From the NCBI RefSeq assembly GCF_024448935.1, contig NZ_JAMOIE010000008.1:22826-86825 (forward strand): a stretch of 64,000 bases of DNA. Direction: 5' to 3'. The notes under the pieces were generated by a model. The model was not told the DNA's origin and made no database searches. It saw nothing but the letters and a program-made list of their open reading frames with translations. Of this stretch, positions 33,734-42,700 are shown piece after piece (the first letter of the stretch is position 1; each line of letters starts with the position of its first letter). The position numbers and the translations under genes are program-made. The stretch is from Stutzerimonas stutzeri (GTDB taxonomy: Bacteria > Pseudomonadota > Gammaproteobacteria > Pseudomonadales > Pseudomonadaceae).

Positions 33734-34267
33734 CTATAGAACTTCCCCGAAACCGAAGGTCTCAGAGAACATATTTACTGTACCGACGATGTTGATTAGC
33801 GCTACACCAGCCACTAATCGGATAAACGATTTTTTGAAAACCTCATCACTTCCGTTCTGACCACTTCCAATCCGCCGCATACTCATCCAGCCTCGGGCAT
33901 AGGTGATGTATCCGTAGAACCGGAGGCAAAGAACAATGACCCCAATCAACTCTGAAGTTTGAGCCGGCATATTTGCCGAGCCTTGATAGCTCATGAGGTT
34001 CTTCACCGATACCGAGCCACCCCAAAATGAGTCCAAAGCGGTGTCAATACTTGCCGCGAAGTTGAAAAGTGCCACGCCGCAGAAGAAATACATAATCGGC
34101 GTGGTCCAGGTCATACCCTGGCCACCCGTCTTATCAACTTGGATTGCTTTAAAAACTGCGTTGCCAGTCAGTACTAGGCCCAGCAAAGCCACAACCGCGT
34201 TCAACAGATCCTCCAGTCCGGGGAACTGCTGGGCGAAGCTGGCCAGCATCGTCGAGGCGTCGATCAT
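33734..34267 (-). CDS. traQ: TraQ/IcmC (DotE) inner-membrane protein
   Basis: A 177-residue protein with four hydrophobic segments (about 22-42, 55-75, 105-122 and 148-165), matching IcmC/DotE and R64 TraQ in size and position between TraP and TraR. The loop TALDSFWGGSVSVKNLM after the second helix is characteristic of the family. It would sit in the inner membrane with TraR. Confidence 0.7.
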   Translation of the reverse strand: MIDASTMLASFAQQFPGLEDLLNAVVALLGLVLTGNAVFKAIQVDKTGGQGMTWTTPIMYFFCGVALFNFAASIDTALDSFWGGSVSVKNLMSYQGSANMPAQTSELIGVIVLCLRFYGYITYARGWMSMRRIGSGQNGSDEVFKKSFIRLVAGVALINIVGTVNMFSETFGFGEVL

Positions 34268-34277
34268 CTCAGCGGCC

Positions 34278-35207
34278 TCAGCGGTAGACGACGCCGTTGG
34301 ACATGATCACTTGCCCTTGGTCTGGATCAATGCGCTGCACGGAGCCAACTCCTGGGATCGTGTCGCCAACGGAAACGCTGATGCTCTCCCCTCCCTTCGT
34401 CACGAACCACGCTCGACCTTCGAGCACGGCCTTGAGCGACATGCTGGCAGGCGAATTTTTCTGCTGGCCCGATCCAGCCTGAGACTTCTGAACCTGACGC
34501 TGGGGTTGCGGTTGTGGCTTCTTCTGCGAGGCTGCTTGAGAAGTGCTGGACTTACTTGCGGAACTAGGCTTCGGCGCCGGCTTGGCAGCGGTTTTCGGCA
34601 GCGACTTCTTGATTTCGTCCAGCGTTTCCTGAATTGCCTTCAACTGAATATCTTGCTGCTCCAACTGTTTTTGAACCTGAGCAATCGAAGCCATTTCCTG
34701 GCCCGATGTCGGCACCGGAGCCGCCGTTGCAGCTTGCGGCTCCATCGTTACGTGCGGCTGTATCTGCGCAGCTTGTCCGACCGGAGCAACAGGCTGCTGC
34801 ATAACCGGTGGTGCCGGCGATTCGGATACCGGCAGCGCGGCCTGCACTTGTGGATCTGCCACATAGTTCTGCGCCTGCTGGTACTGGCCAACCGGCTCCG
34901 GCACGGGAGAGGGGGGATTCGGTTGCGGCTGATACCCCTGCCCCTGGTAGCCGTACTGCCCTGCCCCTTGGCCAGAAGGCTGATCGATAGTGATCGGGGC
35001 GGTCCCATAACCTTGGTCATTGCTATGGAAGAACCGGGGGCCGAATATCTTGAACAATGCGAGGCCAACAACGAGAGCCGCAACAACGTACATCCCGTAG
35101 GTCATCAGTTGACCGTTCTTGTTGCTCTTTTTCTTGTCGGCAGGCGGGGCATCGTCCTCATCGAACTCATTCTGTTGCCCGAGAATATCTTCCTGATCAA
35201 TACTCAT
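34278..35207 (-). CDS. traP: TraP/IcmG (DotF)-like protein
   Basis: A 309-residue bitopic protein: acidic cytoplasmic N-terminus, membrane segment at about 35-54, long Pro/Gln-rich periplasmic stalk (70-170), short coiled coil (about 178-205), a Lys/Ser/Gln linker and a small C-terminal beta domain (ALEGRAWFV ... IMSNGVVYR-like ending). This is the DotF/IcmG plan. In the core complex DotF contacts DotG and DotH. Its ATG overlaps the traO stop (TAATG). Confidence 0.7.
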   Translation of the reverse strand: MSIDQEDILGQQNEFDEDDAPPADKKKSNKNGQLMTYGMYVVAALVVGLALFKIFGPRFFHSNDQGYGTAPITIDQPSGQGAGQYGYQGQGYQPQPNPPSPVPEPVGQYQQAQNYVADPQVQAALPVSESPAPPVMQQPVAPVGQAAQIQPHVTMEPQAATAAPVPTSGQEMASIAQVQKQLEQQDIQLKAIQETLDEIKKSLPKTAAKPAPKPSSASKSSTSQAASQKKPQPQPQRQVQKSQAGSGQQKNSPASMSLKAVLEGRAWFVTKGGESISVSVGDTIPGVGSVQRIDPDQGQVIMSNGVVYR

Positions 35208-36442
35208 TACTTATTCCCCTCGCCCTTAATTTCAACATCATTCATGAACAGGAAGCAGACGGCAGTTCCCGAGTCGATAGTAATCGTTGGTTTTCTGTTA
35301 ACCCCATCGGCCAGGCTATCGGCAACTCTTTTACCTACATTCCCAGCCGCAGCAGAAAGAATTTGCGTGTTATCCAAAGCATCGGTTTGGACGACAGTCC
35401 CGCTGGGACTCGCTACAAGTTGTTGATTCTGGCCAGCCTGCATAATTGCAGTGCCATATCCTTCTAGAAAAGTTGCAGCGAGGAACAGGCCATAGCGCTG
35501 AACCAGGTGATTATCGACATCAGTGGCCAGAGCAGTTCTAGCGGTATTCGGATCGACTGCATAAGCATCGACTTGGACAGATCCATTCACACCAGGAATA
35601 TTTGCGGTAGTAAAATGCAAAGTTGCTTTTTGGGCGTTTTGACCTGTTTCAATCTTACCGAGCAGCTTGGTACGCTTCAGCTCGCCTTCTTGCCATATCG
35701 TGGCAAGAACCGGCCCTGGCTCGTCAGTATTAACTGCAGTATCAACTTGCCCACATTGCAAATCACCAGCCCGGGCGAGCTTCAGCGCTGGTGTCTGCTG
35801 CACATTTGAAGCAGCACCGACCTGCCCTTTTCCTCCAACCCCTGAAGCCGTGTTAGCCGTCGCTGTCGAGTAAATATCAAGTGTTTTATGGGAGGAAGGC
35901 TCCCAGTTTTTTACTAGCAAACCGACTTGTTGGCTCATAGCCTCTTTGCGGGCCTTGATCGCCTCGTCATTAGCGCGCCTGGCCTCGTCATAACGTTTCT
36001 GCGCATCAGCCAGCTGCTTCTCGCGCTCTTCGTTACGACGTCGGACTGCTTCCGGATCTTCCTCCGGCGCCTTTTTCTTTGGCGGCGCAGCATCCTCAAT
36101 GACGGTCTCGGTTACGCCAGTTCGGACAGTAGGGACCGCGCTGCTGCCGGATTGAACAGCAGCTCGAACATTGTCGGAATTTTCCTGAGCAATGTATGCG
36201 TCATACTGAGGGGTAGACTGGGGCATTGGCCCACCACCACTCATGACAGCCGGACCTTGGAGCCCTTGGTAGCTATTGACGTAGCTCGGATCTGCATTGG
36301 TTTTCTTGTTGCTCGTGAAGAGCCAATAACCAGCCCCCGCAGCTATCAACATAATCAAAAAAGAACCACCATAGATCAACCTGGTAGGCCCATCACTTAG
36401 GGCAACTTTCAGATTATCCAACTTCGAAATCTTATCCGCCAT
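35207..36442 (-). CDS. traO: TraO/DotG (IcmE) core-complex channel protein
   Basis: A 411-residue VirB10-like protein: membrane segment at about 23-42, periplasmic part with a charged helical stretch (about 130-175, EEREKQLADAQKRYDEARR), and a C-terminal domain with ATIWQEGELKRTKLLGKIET, VDAYAVDPNT and FLAATFLEGYG, hallmarks of the DotG/TraO C-terminus that forms the outer-membrane pore. It lacks the long repeats of Legionella DotG, as R64 TraO does. ATG at 36442 follows the traN stop. Confidence 0.85.
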   Translation of the reverse strand: MADKISKLDNLKVALSDGPTRLIYGGSFLIMLIAAGAGYWLFTSNKKTNADPSYVNSYQGLQGPAVMSGGGPMPQSTPQYDAYIAQENSDNVRAAVQSGSSAVPTVRTGVTETVIEDAAPPKKKAPEEDPEAVRRRNEEREKQLADAQKRYDEARRANDEAIKARKEAMSQQVGLLVKNWEPSSHKTLDIYSTATANTASGVGGKGQVGAASNVQQTPALKLARAGDLQCGQVDTAVNTDEPGPVLATIWQEGELKRTKLLGKIETGQNAQKATLHFTTANIPGVNGSVQVDAYAVDPNTARTALATDVDNHLVQRYGLFLAATFLEGYGTAIMQAGQNQQLVASPSGTVVQTDALDNTQILSAAAGNVGKRVADSLADGVNRKPTITIDSGTAVCFLFMNDVEIKGEGNK

Positions 36443-36444
36443 AA

Positions 36445-37365
36445 TCAATAGCCGCTCAGACTGACGTTAAGTGGAGCCCCATTGCTCAGCGCAACAACGA
36501 CAGGAGTCCGAGGTATCTCATAAACAGCAATTCCATCCGGTGATCGCTGCATAGAAAGATAAGCTGGGGACAAAAGTGCATAGTTCGTCCGCACAAAAAA
36601 CTTATCTTTGTATTCCCATGCCATCACTTCCGTATTCGAGCTAGTCAGTAGCTTGGCGCCGTCAGGGCCGAATCCCGACAGCATGGTGAGGATTGCAGGC
36701 GCGACTCCTTTAGGCAGAGCTGCGGTCGCAATATTGCCGATCCCCTGAACACGGACATCTACTCGATCATCAACTTCCCGCTGACCACTTACCAGAGTCA
36801 GTGAAATAGGAACGCTCACGTCAACCAAAGTGATTGATACGTTGCCAAAAGCGTAAGGTGACTTGGGCGAAATCTTCACGTAGTTAGAGCCTGACTTTTC
36901 AGCATCCTTTTCCCAGGTGACTGTGAAGTCTTTGTCCCCGCCTCCGATATCGACTGTTTTGACGATTAACGGGTTACCTGCCTGGTCAACAACCATCAGC
37001 GTTGTGACAAAACCACTGAATAAGCGGACTACTTGCGGGGTAGCGCCCGGCGAAAGCGACACCGTCACCGAATTGGTGACGATTTTCGGGAAGAATCGCG
37101 GGAGGGCCGCAGCTGCTCGCTCAGTATCATCAACCTGCTGCCGTAGGTTCCTGATCTGAGAAGGAGTCAAAGGCGCAGCTTGCTCGACGGCCTGCTGATA
37201 CGCGGCATCATTGATGTCCGGCAGCGGTGGCAGCGCAGGAATAGCCATCTCCCCCGCGGTGGCAGGATTCTGACCAGGCACACTTTCAGCCGTATCAGCA
37301 TGCGCTGGGCCCGCCGAAAGGACGAACCAAATCAAGCCGGCTGAAACTTTGACCAGGCGGCTCAT
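36445..37365 (-). CDS. traN: TraN/DotH (IcmK) core-complex protein
   Basis: A 306-residue exported protein: signal peptide ending AGPAHA (cleavage near 23), helical segment SQIRNLRQQVDDTERA, then a beta-rich domain with VTVSLSPGATPQVVRLFSGF typical of DotH. DotH is targeted to the outer membrane by DotC and DotD, both encoded at 49909-51193, so the complex is encoded from two divergent operons. The start overlaps traM by ATGA. Confidence 0.85.
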   Translation of the reverse strand: MSRLVKVSAGLIWFVLSAGPAHADTAESVPGQNPATAGEMAIPALPPLPDINDAAYQQAVEQAAPLTPSQIRNLRQQVDDTERAAAALPRFFPKIVTNSVTVSLSPGATPQVVRLFSGFVTTLMVVDQAGNPLIVKTVDIGGGDKDFTVTWEKDAEKSGSNYVKISPKSPYAFGNVSITLVDVSVPISLTLVSGQREVDDRVDVRVQGIGNIATAALPKGVAPAILTMLSGFGPDGAKLLTSSNTEVMAWEYKDKFFVRTNYALLSPAYLSMQRSPDGIAVYEIPRTPVVVALSNGAPLNVSLSGY

Positions 37366-38015
37366 CGAAGGTCGCCCCCGAGGTATTGCGCGATCCCCAG
37401 CCCATCGCGGCTTTCAAACGGGTTCACCCGGGTGACAAGCAGCGTCACCAGCGTTTTCTGAGTGGCGACGGTTCGCCCACCTTGCCCCCCCTGGAAACTG
37501 ACGATGAAAGGAACTTCGATCTGCCAGGTCCACACACCGCGGCGCATCCCTTGGTTGGTTACCACCGGTGCAGCAAGGGGCACCGCCGAGGTCACCAGTC
37601 GCTGTTTCTTGACTAGGTCCAGATTGCCGGAGCGGTCCAGCGCTTCCATGAACATCGACCAGCCGTCCGGAGTGAAGCACTGCGAGTTGCGCTGCAGCTG
37701 CTTCTGCGAGTGCACGAAGTCGTAGCTGTTCGCACCAGCAACACATTCGACTGTCCAGTCCAACAGTTTCTGGGGCGATACAAAGGGTTCGCTCAGCGGA
37801 ACCATCTGCGTGAGCCTTCCAGTCACCGAGTCCTGGCCGAAGTACTCACGCTCGACGTCACGGGTTTTGACCCAGACGAAAGCACCGCCGGTGACGAAGT
37901 TCAGCACAATAGAGAAGATCAGGGCGTTCAGCAGTTTGCCGAAGTATTTCTTGTAGAACTGCAGACGGCTCAGATCCAGGCAGTGCTCGTCATCGCGTGG
38001 TGAAGTACCTGACAT
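37362..38015 (-). CDS. traM: TraM/DotI (IcmL) inner-membrane protein
   Basis: ATG at 38015 gives 217 residues; a longer open frame would run through the promoter. One membrane helix at about 28-49 (LLNALIFSIVLNFVTGGAFV) and a periplasmic DotI domain of about 165 residues follow, with two cysteines (VECVAG and SQCFTP). DotI forms an inner-membrane ring and is VirB8-like. First gene of the leftward tra operon, 43 bases downstream of its -10. Confidence 0.85.
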   Translation of the reverse strand: MSGTSPRDDEHCLDLSRLQFYKKYFGKLLNALIFSIVLNFVTGGAFVWVKTRDVEREYFGQDSVTGRLTQMVPLSEPFVSPQKLLDWTVECVAGANSYDFVHSQKQLQRNSQCFTPDGWSMFMEALDRSGNLDLVKKQRLVTSAVPLAAPVVTNQGMRRGVWTWQIEVPFIVSFQGGQGGRTVATQKTLVTLLVTRVNPFESRDGLGIAQYLGGDLR

Positions 38016-38057
38016 ACCGAACGAACCCCAACGACTTTCATTAGTTGATAGATGCGG

Positions 38058-38086
38058 AAAATACGCAAAAATACCTTTAGTGTCAA
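38058..38086 (-). promoter_or_regulatory. Sigma-70 promoter of the leftward tra operon
   Basis: On the minus strand TTGACA (38086-38081), a 17-base spacer and TATTTT (38063-38058) give a near-consensus promoter reading into traM. It follows the hairpin at the end of the 38149-38667 gene, so the tra genes likely have their own start. A GACTTTC element lies on the opposite strand at 38033-38039. Confidence 0.75.
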
Positions 38087-38140
38087 CGAATGGACACCGC
38101 ACTTTTTCCTGTTGTCGGGTTGAGATGCTACTGAGGATGG

Positions 38141-38158
38141 GGCCGCCCTCAGGCGGCC
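38141..38158 (-). terminator. GC-rich hairpin at gene end
   Basis: GGCCGCC and GGCGGCC (7-bp stem, loop 38148-38151) overlap the stop codon of the 38149-38667 gene. No T-run follows on the minus strand, so termination would be weak; it may limit read-through into the tra operon. Confidence 0.45.
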
Positions 38159-38667
38159 GATTTGAAATTGACCACGCAGCTGTGGTCGAACGAGGCATCG
38201 TCGTCGGCTATCGCCATCATGTCCGCCATTGCCTGGCGGAGCTGCTCCAAGGACGTTGCCGACTCGACAACAAAACCCAGTCCTTTCAGGTAGGTCACAA
38301 CGAAGTCGACATCGCTGGCCACAATGAAACCAGCCTTCAATGCCCCAAACGCATCGACCACATGCCCCGTGAAGCAGAACACGTTGCTTTCAGGATAGGG
38401 CTGGATCTCTGCCGGATAGACGTCTACGTAATCAGTCGGCTCGATATCAGGATGGCGATGAGCGATGAGCTCCAGGATGGAAACGGTCTGTTTCACCTCA
38501 GCCAATGAAGTGATCGCCGAGATGTAGAAACCACATTCCCGCATCGACCGAATTGCCTCCTCGGCCGACTGTGCAACGGCGTATCCACTCTTCAGCTCGC
38601 CACCGAGCTCTCCTTCAAGGTGCCCACAGAAACTGAACACCTCGTTCTCTGCATAGGTAGAAGACAT
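38149..38667 (-). CDS. Hypothetical protein with tandem duplicated domain
   Basis: Two homologous halves are visible: residues 7-69 and 93-154 share NVF-F-GH, LK-GF/Y-VAS, GLGF-V-S-TSL-QL and a helical end. Each unit is about 62 residues with a beta-alpha-beta look. No signal or membrane segment. A conserved duplicated fold suggests an internal dimer binding a ligand or partner. It follows the 51-residue protein by 20 bases, with GGGGAG upstream. Confidence 0.6.
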   Translation of the reverse strand: MSSTYAENEVFSFCGHLEGELGGELKSGYAVAQSAEEAIRSMRECGFYISAITSLAEVKQTVSILELIAHRHPDIEPTDYVDVYPAEIQPYPESNVFCFTGHVVDAFGALKAGFIVASDVDFVVTYLKGLGFVVESATSLEQLRQAMADMMAIADDDASFDHSCVVNFKSAA

Positions 38668-38687
38668 GTATTCGCTCCCCTACCTGG

Positions 38688-38843
38688 TTAGCGGGGGCGC
38701 AGAGTGCCGTTCTGCGGCGGAGACGGCAGATCAGCCAGATCAAGCTTCGGCCGGTTACTGGTACTGGAAGCCACAGCGAACATACCGCGGCTGACCCCCG
38801 TGTTGTCTTTCGGCACATCGAACAACGGCAGCGGACCTTGCAT
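38688..38843 (-). CDS. Small protein (51 aa)
   Basis: ATG at 38843 preceded by GGAGAGG at seven bases. The product MQGPLPLFDVPKDNTGVSRG ... is Pro/Ser-rich with no clear secondary structure or membrane helix. It begins the operon that includes the duplicated-domain protein and has its own promoter-like element at 38904-38923. Confidence 0.5.
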   Translation of the reverse strand: MQGPLPLFDVPKDNTGVSRGMFAVASSTSNRPKLDLADLPSPPQNGTLRPR

Positions 38844-38903
38844 AGCGAACCTCTCCCATACGGCGAAAGCCGCAAAATTGGTTTATGTCGCCTAAAAGCA
38901 TCG

Positions 38904-38923
38904 CGGATAGCACAACAAAAGTC
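38904..38923 (-). promoter_or_regulatory. Promoter with GACTTTT spacer element
   Basis: On the minus strand TTGACTTTTGTTGTGC is followed by TATCCG, the same GACTTTY-7-TATNNN layout found before the SNF2, UvrD, repA and traH genes. It directs transcription toward the 38843 gene, away from the iterons. Confidence 0.5.
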
Positions 38924-38938
38924 AAAATAAGCCATCGG

Positions 38939-39615
38939 CCCCATATCCATTCACCTTTGCCACCCACGATCCCCCCAGACACGATTTGCCGCCCCATATG
39001 CGTTCACCTTTCATGCTCTCCTCCCCAAGCCAACCCCATAAACGTTCACCTTTGGCGGGATTTAGGTCACATGTGGCTGCTTGTTTATGGCCAACGGGAG
39101 ATCGGCTGCCTGCCCATAAATGTTCACCCTTTAAATAAAAAGTACCCCGCAGACGCCTGTATTTACTGGGGTTTATGCCGCGCTTGATGGCCTCCCCATA
39201 TTTTTTCACCTTTGCCACCTTCCGCGCCTCATCGGGGCATCGAACGGTGACTCATTTCAGTGGCCTGGTCGGATGCCGACCCGTTGTCAGATCCACAACT
39301 CACGCTCAACCCCATAAACGTTCACCTTTTAAGGGGCTACACCTCCTAACCTCCCCATAAACGTTCACCTTTCCCCCGATCCTGGTGCTCGACCAGTAGC
39401 CTTCAAATGGCCCCATATGCTTTCACCTTTGCTCAGGAGGCCCCATAAACGTTCACTTCACGCTCCCCACATCCATTCACCTTTCGCCCCACATCCATTC
39501 ACCTCTCACCCCATAGCCTTTCACCATTGCTCCCCATAAACTTTCACCTTCGCCCCATAAGTTTTCACTTCTCACCCCATATATATTCACCCTCACCCCA
39601 TAAACGTTCACCTTA
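38939..39615 (+). repeat. Iteron array of the replication origin (16 copies)
   Basis: Sixteen direct copies of a 20-base iteron, consensus CCCCATAAACGTTCACCTTT, begin at 38939, 38992, 39034, 39112, 39194, 39310, 39353, 39411, 39441, 39465, 39487, 39509, 39532, 39553, 39575 and 39596. The last seven repeat every 21-23 bases, two turns of the helix, so bound RepA would line up on one face. Outer copies are spaced more widely and several have altered centres. This is the expected binding array for the Rep_3-type RepA encoded downstream. Confidence 0.92.
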
Positions 39616-39884
39616 ACCCCAATAAAACCCTTTAAAATCAAACACTTAGCAGCCTCTAAATATCTGTTTGTTTGTTTAAAAAAGAAACAGACAAACAGAC
39701 ATGGGATCCAATCCAGAAAGTTTTTGTATGTGTGTGAAAATATATTGACTAGAATTTAAACAGCGGTTTAACTACCGCAAAATTCGACCGAGCGGGTACC
39801 TGCAACCGGACCGGACCGGAGTGGAGTGGACCTCAAGCACCGCAGCTCGCGAGAGGTTGTCTGTCTGTCTGTTTTGTTCGTTTC
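39616..39884. other. AT-rich part of the origin and repA leader
   Basis: A long AT-rich stretch (39616-39790) follows the iterons and would be the unwinding site. It contains an imperfect hairpin formed by TCTGTTTGTTTGTTT and AAACAGACAAACAGAC (39661-39700) and a second inverted repeat around TTTAAACAGCGGTTTAA. The region then turns GC-rich before repA. No clear DnaA box was found. No gene is seen here. Confidence 0.6.
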
Positions 39885-39916
39885 TTGATCATTTTTGACT
39901 TTCGTCATAGTATCTA
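39885..39916 (+). promoter_or_regulatory. repA: repA promoter
   Basis: TTGATC (39885-39890), a 17-base spacer and TAGTAT (39908-39913) form a good promoter 30 bases before the repA start. The spacer contains TTGACTTTCGT, the element shared with other operons. The closest iteron ends 270 bases upstream, so RepA self-control would have to act at a distance or through this element. Confidence 0.65.
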
Positions 39917-39946
39917 TGCAGTTTTGGAGGCTTGCAGGGGGGAAGC

Positions 39947-41266
39947 ATGGGCATGCCGGCAGCAACACCGGGGCAAAACGTCCTGGCGCCAAGCGTTCGG
40001 AAGCACGCTGGGGCGATTCACATCAAGAACGACATTTCGTGCCTTCAGCGGAAGGCTTGGAACGTCCTGCTGCACAATGCCTACGATGACTTCCCAGACG
40101 TGAACCTGCAGCTGCACACCATCCCTGTTCGCGACCTTATGGATCTCGCTGGGTTTGACAGTAAAAACGTCAAATACCTCAAGGACGCCCTTGAGGACAT
40201 GGTCACCACCAAGATCAAATGGGACATCATCGATCACCAGGGCAAGAGCGACTGGGGTGTGACCACGGCGCTTGCTAGCGCCTCGATCAAAGACGGGATC
40301 TGCAGCTATGCCTACAGTCCGCAGCTGCGGACAAAGCTCTACAATCCGGAGTTCTATGCTCGAATTGACCTGCTGATCATCTCGCGCTTCAGCTCAGGGC
40401 ATGCCCTTGCTTTGTACGAGAATTGCGCTCGCTACAGAGCAATCAATCAAACACCAATCCTCCCTCTCCCCCTCTTCCGTGAGCTGCTCGGTGTGAACAA
40501 CACTGCCAGCTATGATGAGTTCAAGATCCTCAACCGGGCTGTCATCCAGCCTGCGATCAAAGAGATCAACTCAATATCGGACATCTGTCTTGAGGTCGAG
40601 CTGCAGCGTGAGAAGCGCAAGGTCGTCGGTGTCAAGTTTCGCATCCAGGAGAACGTCCAGGGCGCGTTAGCGATCGACTCTCCATCCAGCTTCAACCACG
40701 AGCTGCTGCGGAAGTTGCAGGACGATTTCTGCCTGACGGAAACTCAGGCGAAGGAAGCGCTGGCCCTCCACTCTGAGGATCGTATCTCCATCGTTATGGA
40801 ATACGTCCAGGAGAAGTACACAGAAGGAAAGATCAAGGCCGGCGCGAAAGGCATTGCCCCCTACTTCCTCCGTGTTCTGCGCGATGGAGATGTGAAGCTG
40901 GCCAAGACTGGGCTCGACAAGCTTCTGCAAGGCGGGGCTCAGGCTAGTCCCAAAGCCGCTCAGGCTGGTCAACAGAGCCTTCTGCAGGATGACGATGCTG
41001 TCCGCCGCGAGTTCAACGCTCAGCGCCGGTCGGAGGTTGAACTGCTCCTTGCTGGTATGGACAGTGAGGTGCGCAATTCCCTCAATGATCAGTTTGCAGC
41101 AACCCTGGTTGGGCAGCGCCTCATGTTGAAGAAATGGGCCGAATTCCTCGCCAAAGGTGAAGGTAGTGCCATGGTCGTCAACAACTTCTACATGTTCGTC
41201 GCTGAAAAACTGCTGCCTCCTTACGAAGAAGCGCTTGAGCTCTACAGAAAATCGCTTGGTGCGTAA
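39947..41266 (+). CDS. repA: RepA replication initiator, Rep_3 family
   Basis: A 439-residue initiator that would bind the iterons upstream and open the origin. The N-terminal part (HIKNDISCLQRKAWNVLLHN ... LALYENCARYR) follows the winged-helix pattern of Rep_3/RepE-type initiators; the second winged helix (about 170-240) includes the FKILNRAVIQPAIKEIN stretch. A C-terminal extension of about 180 residues is longer than small-plasmid Rep_3 proteins and is helical. ATG at 39947 has GGGGGGA upstream; an earlier TTG is less likely. Confidence 0.9.
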   Translation: MGMPAATPGQNVLAPSVRKHAGAIHIKNDISCLQRKAWNVLLHNAYDDFPDVNLQLHTIPVRDLMDLAGFDSKNVKYLKDALEDMVTTKIKWDIIDHQGKSDWGVTTALASASIKDGICSYAYSPQLRTKLYNPEFYARIDLLIISRFSSGHALALYENCARYRAINQTPILPLPLFRELLGVNNTASYDEFKILNRAVIQPAIKEINSISDICLEVELQREKRKVVGVKFRIQENVQGALAIDSPSSFNHELLRKLQDDFCLTETQAKEALALHSEDRISIVMEYVQEKYTEGKIKAGAKGIAPYFLRVLRDGDVKLAKTGLDKLLQGGAQASPKAAQAGQQSLLQDDDAVRREFNAQRRSEVELLLAGMDSEVRNSLNDQFAATLVGQRLMLKKWAEFLAKGEGSAMVVNNFYMFVAEKLLPPYEEALELYRKSLGA

Positions 41267-41270
41267 AGGA

Positions 41271-41296
41271 AAGGGGGCTTCGGCCCCCTTCTCTTT
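41271..41296 (+). terminator. repA terminator
   Basis: AAGGGGGC, TTCG, GCCCCCTT forms an 8-bp stem with a stable tetraloop followed by CTCTTT, five bases after the repA stop. The tail is T-rich though not a pure run. Confidence 0.8.
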
Positions 41297-41424
41297 ACGC
41301 ATACCCTTCCCAATCTCCCCTCCCCCACCCTCTCCTTTCCGACCTCCTGTTCTACGATGCACTCCCTCGACCACGTTCAGGCGGAGATGCTGCATGGATG
41401 ATCTACAAGCAACAACCGTATCGG

Positions 41425-41609
41425 TTTTCACGGTGAAAAAAACATAGGCATATGCTTGGCACCGGATAGGTGAAAGGATATGGGGGTTGCATGCGAATGT
41501 GGTCTTGTTGGCCCTTCTGGCAGCATGAACAGCCCTTTTCACCGTGAAAAGGGCTGCCACATCACTCGCATCAGCTGGTGTCATGTAGGTAAGGTGAAAG
41601 AATATGGGG
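41425..41609. repeat. Two palindromes and two inverted iterons
   Basis: Between the repA and parB ends are TTTTCACSGTGAAAA palindromes at 41425-41439 and 41536-41550 (the second extends to a 25-base perfect palindrome, 41531-41555) and iteron-like copies at 41466-41485 and 41590-41609 in the orientation opposite to the main array. This puts RepA and candidate ParB sites side by side, the same mix as at 7507-7651. Confidence 0.75.
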
Positions 41610-41610
41610 C

Positions 41611-41636
41611 AAAAAAAAGGGCGCTCATCGCGCCCT
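41611..41636 (-). terminator. Terminator of the par operon
   Basis: On the minus strand AGGGCGC, a five-base loop and GCGCCCT are followed by eight T. It lies 15 bases after the parB stop and converges with the repA transcript. Confidence 0.9.
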
Positions 41637-41650
41637 TGGTTGGGAAAATC

Positions 41651-42700
41651 TCAAGCCTCAGATGGTGGATCGAAGTGTTTCTTGATGAGCTCCAGAACCT
41701 CCTCCGGATTGACGCCTTTGGGGCAGTCGAGCGTGATCTTCTGCCCTCGAACCTTCAGGTCGGCCAACTCGCGACCTTTCGCGAAGAGCTTAACGGGCAC
41801 CGGAGGCGCCGGCGGCAAATCACTGCTCTTCCTCACCGAGCTCTTGATCCAAGCAACTGCGGCTTCCTGGGAGAGCTTTCCATCGAAGACGAGTTGCGTA
41901 GCTTGGACAACCAGGTCCTTGTGCCCTTCGTCTGCCAATGCCGCCAGATCGGCCACATGCTTAGTGCCGATGAATGCCGGATCGTCTTCAAGCAGTGTGA
42001 GAGTCTCTTGCGGCAGCTTGAAGTAGGCCAGGCAGCGACTGATGGTGGCCATGCTTCGACCAACACGGCGGGAAAGCGTCATCTGGTTCTTTACGGCCTT
42101 GCTGTCTAGTAGCTTCTTGTAGCTCAACGCACGTTCGAAGTCCGTCAGTGGCTCCTGGGATTCGTTATCTGTGACGGCCAGGACAGCTGCATCTTCGTCA
42201 GACAGATCCCGGACATAGGCCTCAATCTTGGTCCATTGCAGGATGTCATGCGCCCGCCAGCGGCGCTCACCACCAACAAGCTCGAAGCGACCATTGGCTT
42301 TGGGGCGGACGACGATAGGATTGTTGAGACCGCCGTTGGCCTGGATCGCGTCAGCCAGAAGCTGGAGTGCAACTTCGTTGAAGATCTTCCGTGGCTGATA
42401 CGGGCTTGGATCAACCATGTCGGTATCGAGAAGCGTGACACCTTCCTTGGCTGGCAGATACTGACCTTCGAGAGGCGCTGCAGGTCCTACAGATTTTTCA
42501 CCGTGAAAATTCGTCGACTTTTCACCGTGAAAAGTTTCAGCAGGGACACCGGAAGTCTGGGCCTGAGAGTCGTCGAGCAGCCCTCGCTCCGCCAGTATGT
42601 CGCTCATCGACCTGCCGAGATTAGCTGCAGGCGCCTCGGCGACGGGGACTCCTTGAATATGGGTTGGTTGGCTAGTCCCGAGTGGGCGCGTAGATTTCAT
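41651..42700 (-). CDS. parB: ParB partition protein
   Basis: A 349-residue ParB: N-terminal ParA-contact region, ParB/Srx fold with the CTP-binding GERRWRAH (144-151) and helix-turn-helix region TLSRRVGRSMATISRCLAYF. It would bind centromere sites and slide on DNA. Unusually, residues 57-61 and 65-69 are FHGEK twice, each encoded by a copy of the 15-base palindrome, so the gene contains its own probable target. The start overlaps parA by ATGA. Confidence 0.9.
   Translation of the reverse strand: MKSTRPLGTSQPTHIQGVPVAEAPAANLGRSMSDILAERGLLDDSQAQTSGVPAETFHGEKSTNFHGEKSVGPAAPLEGQYLPAKEGVTLLDTDMVDPSPYQPRKIFNEVALQLLADAIQANGGLNNPIVVRPKANGRFELVGGERRWRAHDILQWTKIEAYVRDLSDEDAAVLAVTDNESQEPLTDFERALSYKKLLDSKAVKNQMTLSRRVGRSMATISRCLAYFKLPQETLTLLEDDPAFIGTKHVADLAALADEGHKDLVVQATQLVFDGKLSQEAAVAWIKSSVRKSSDLPPAPPVPVKLFAKGRELADLKVRGQKITLDCPKGVNPEEVLELIKKHFDPPSEA
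42495..42533. promoter_or_regulatory. Two palindromes inside parB
   Basis: Perfect TTTTCACCGTGAAAA copies at 42495-42509 and 42519-42533, 24 bases apart (a little over two helical turns). Being in the coding sequence and in frame, each encodes FHGEK. They may form part of the parS centromere. Confidence 0.6.

Noticed and set aside
38033..38052. GACTTTC element on the plus strand at the traM promoter
   Set aside because: It points away from traM and toward the end of a minus-strand gene, so it has no obvious target and could be chance.
38939..39615. CRISPR-like array
   Set aside because: The repeats are 20-base iterons with irregular spacing and almost no spacer in the tight part, lie next to repA and have no cas genes.
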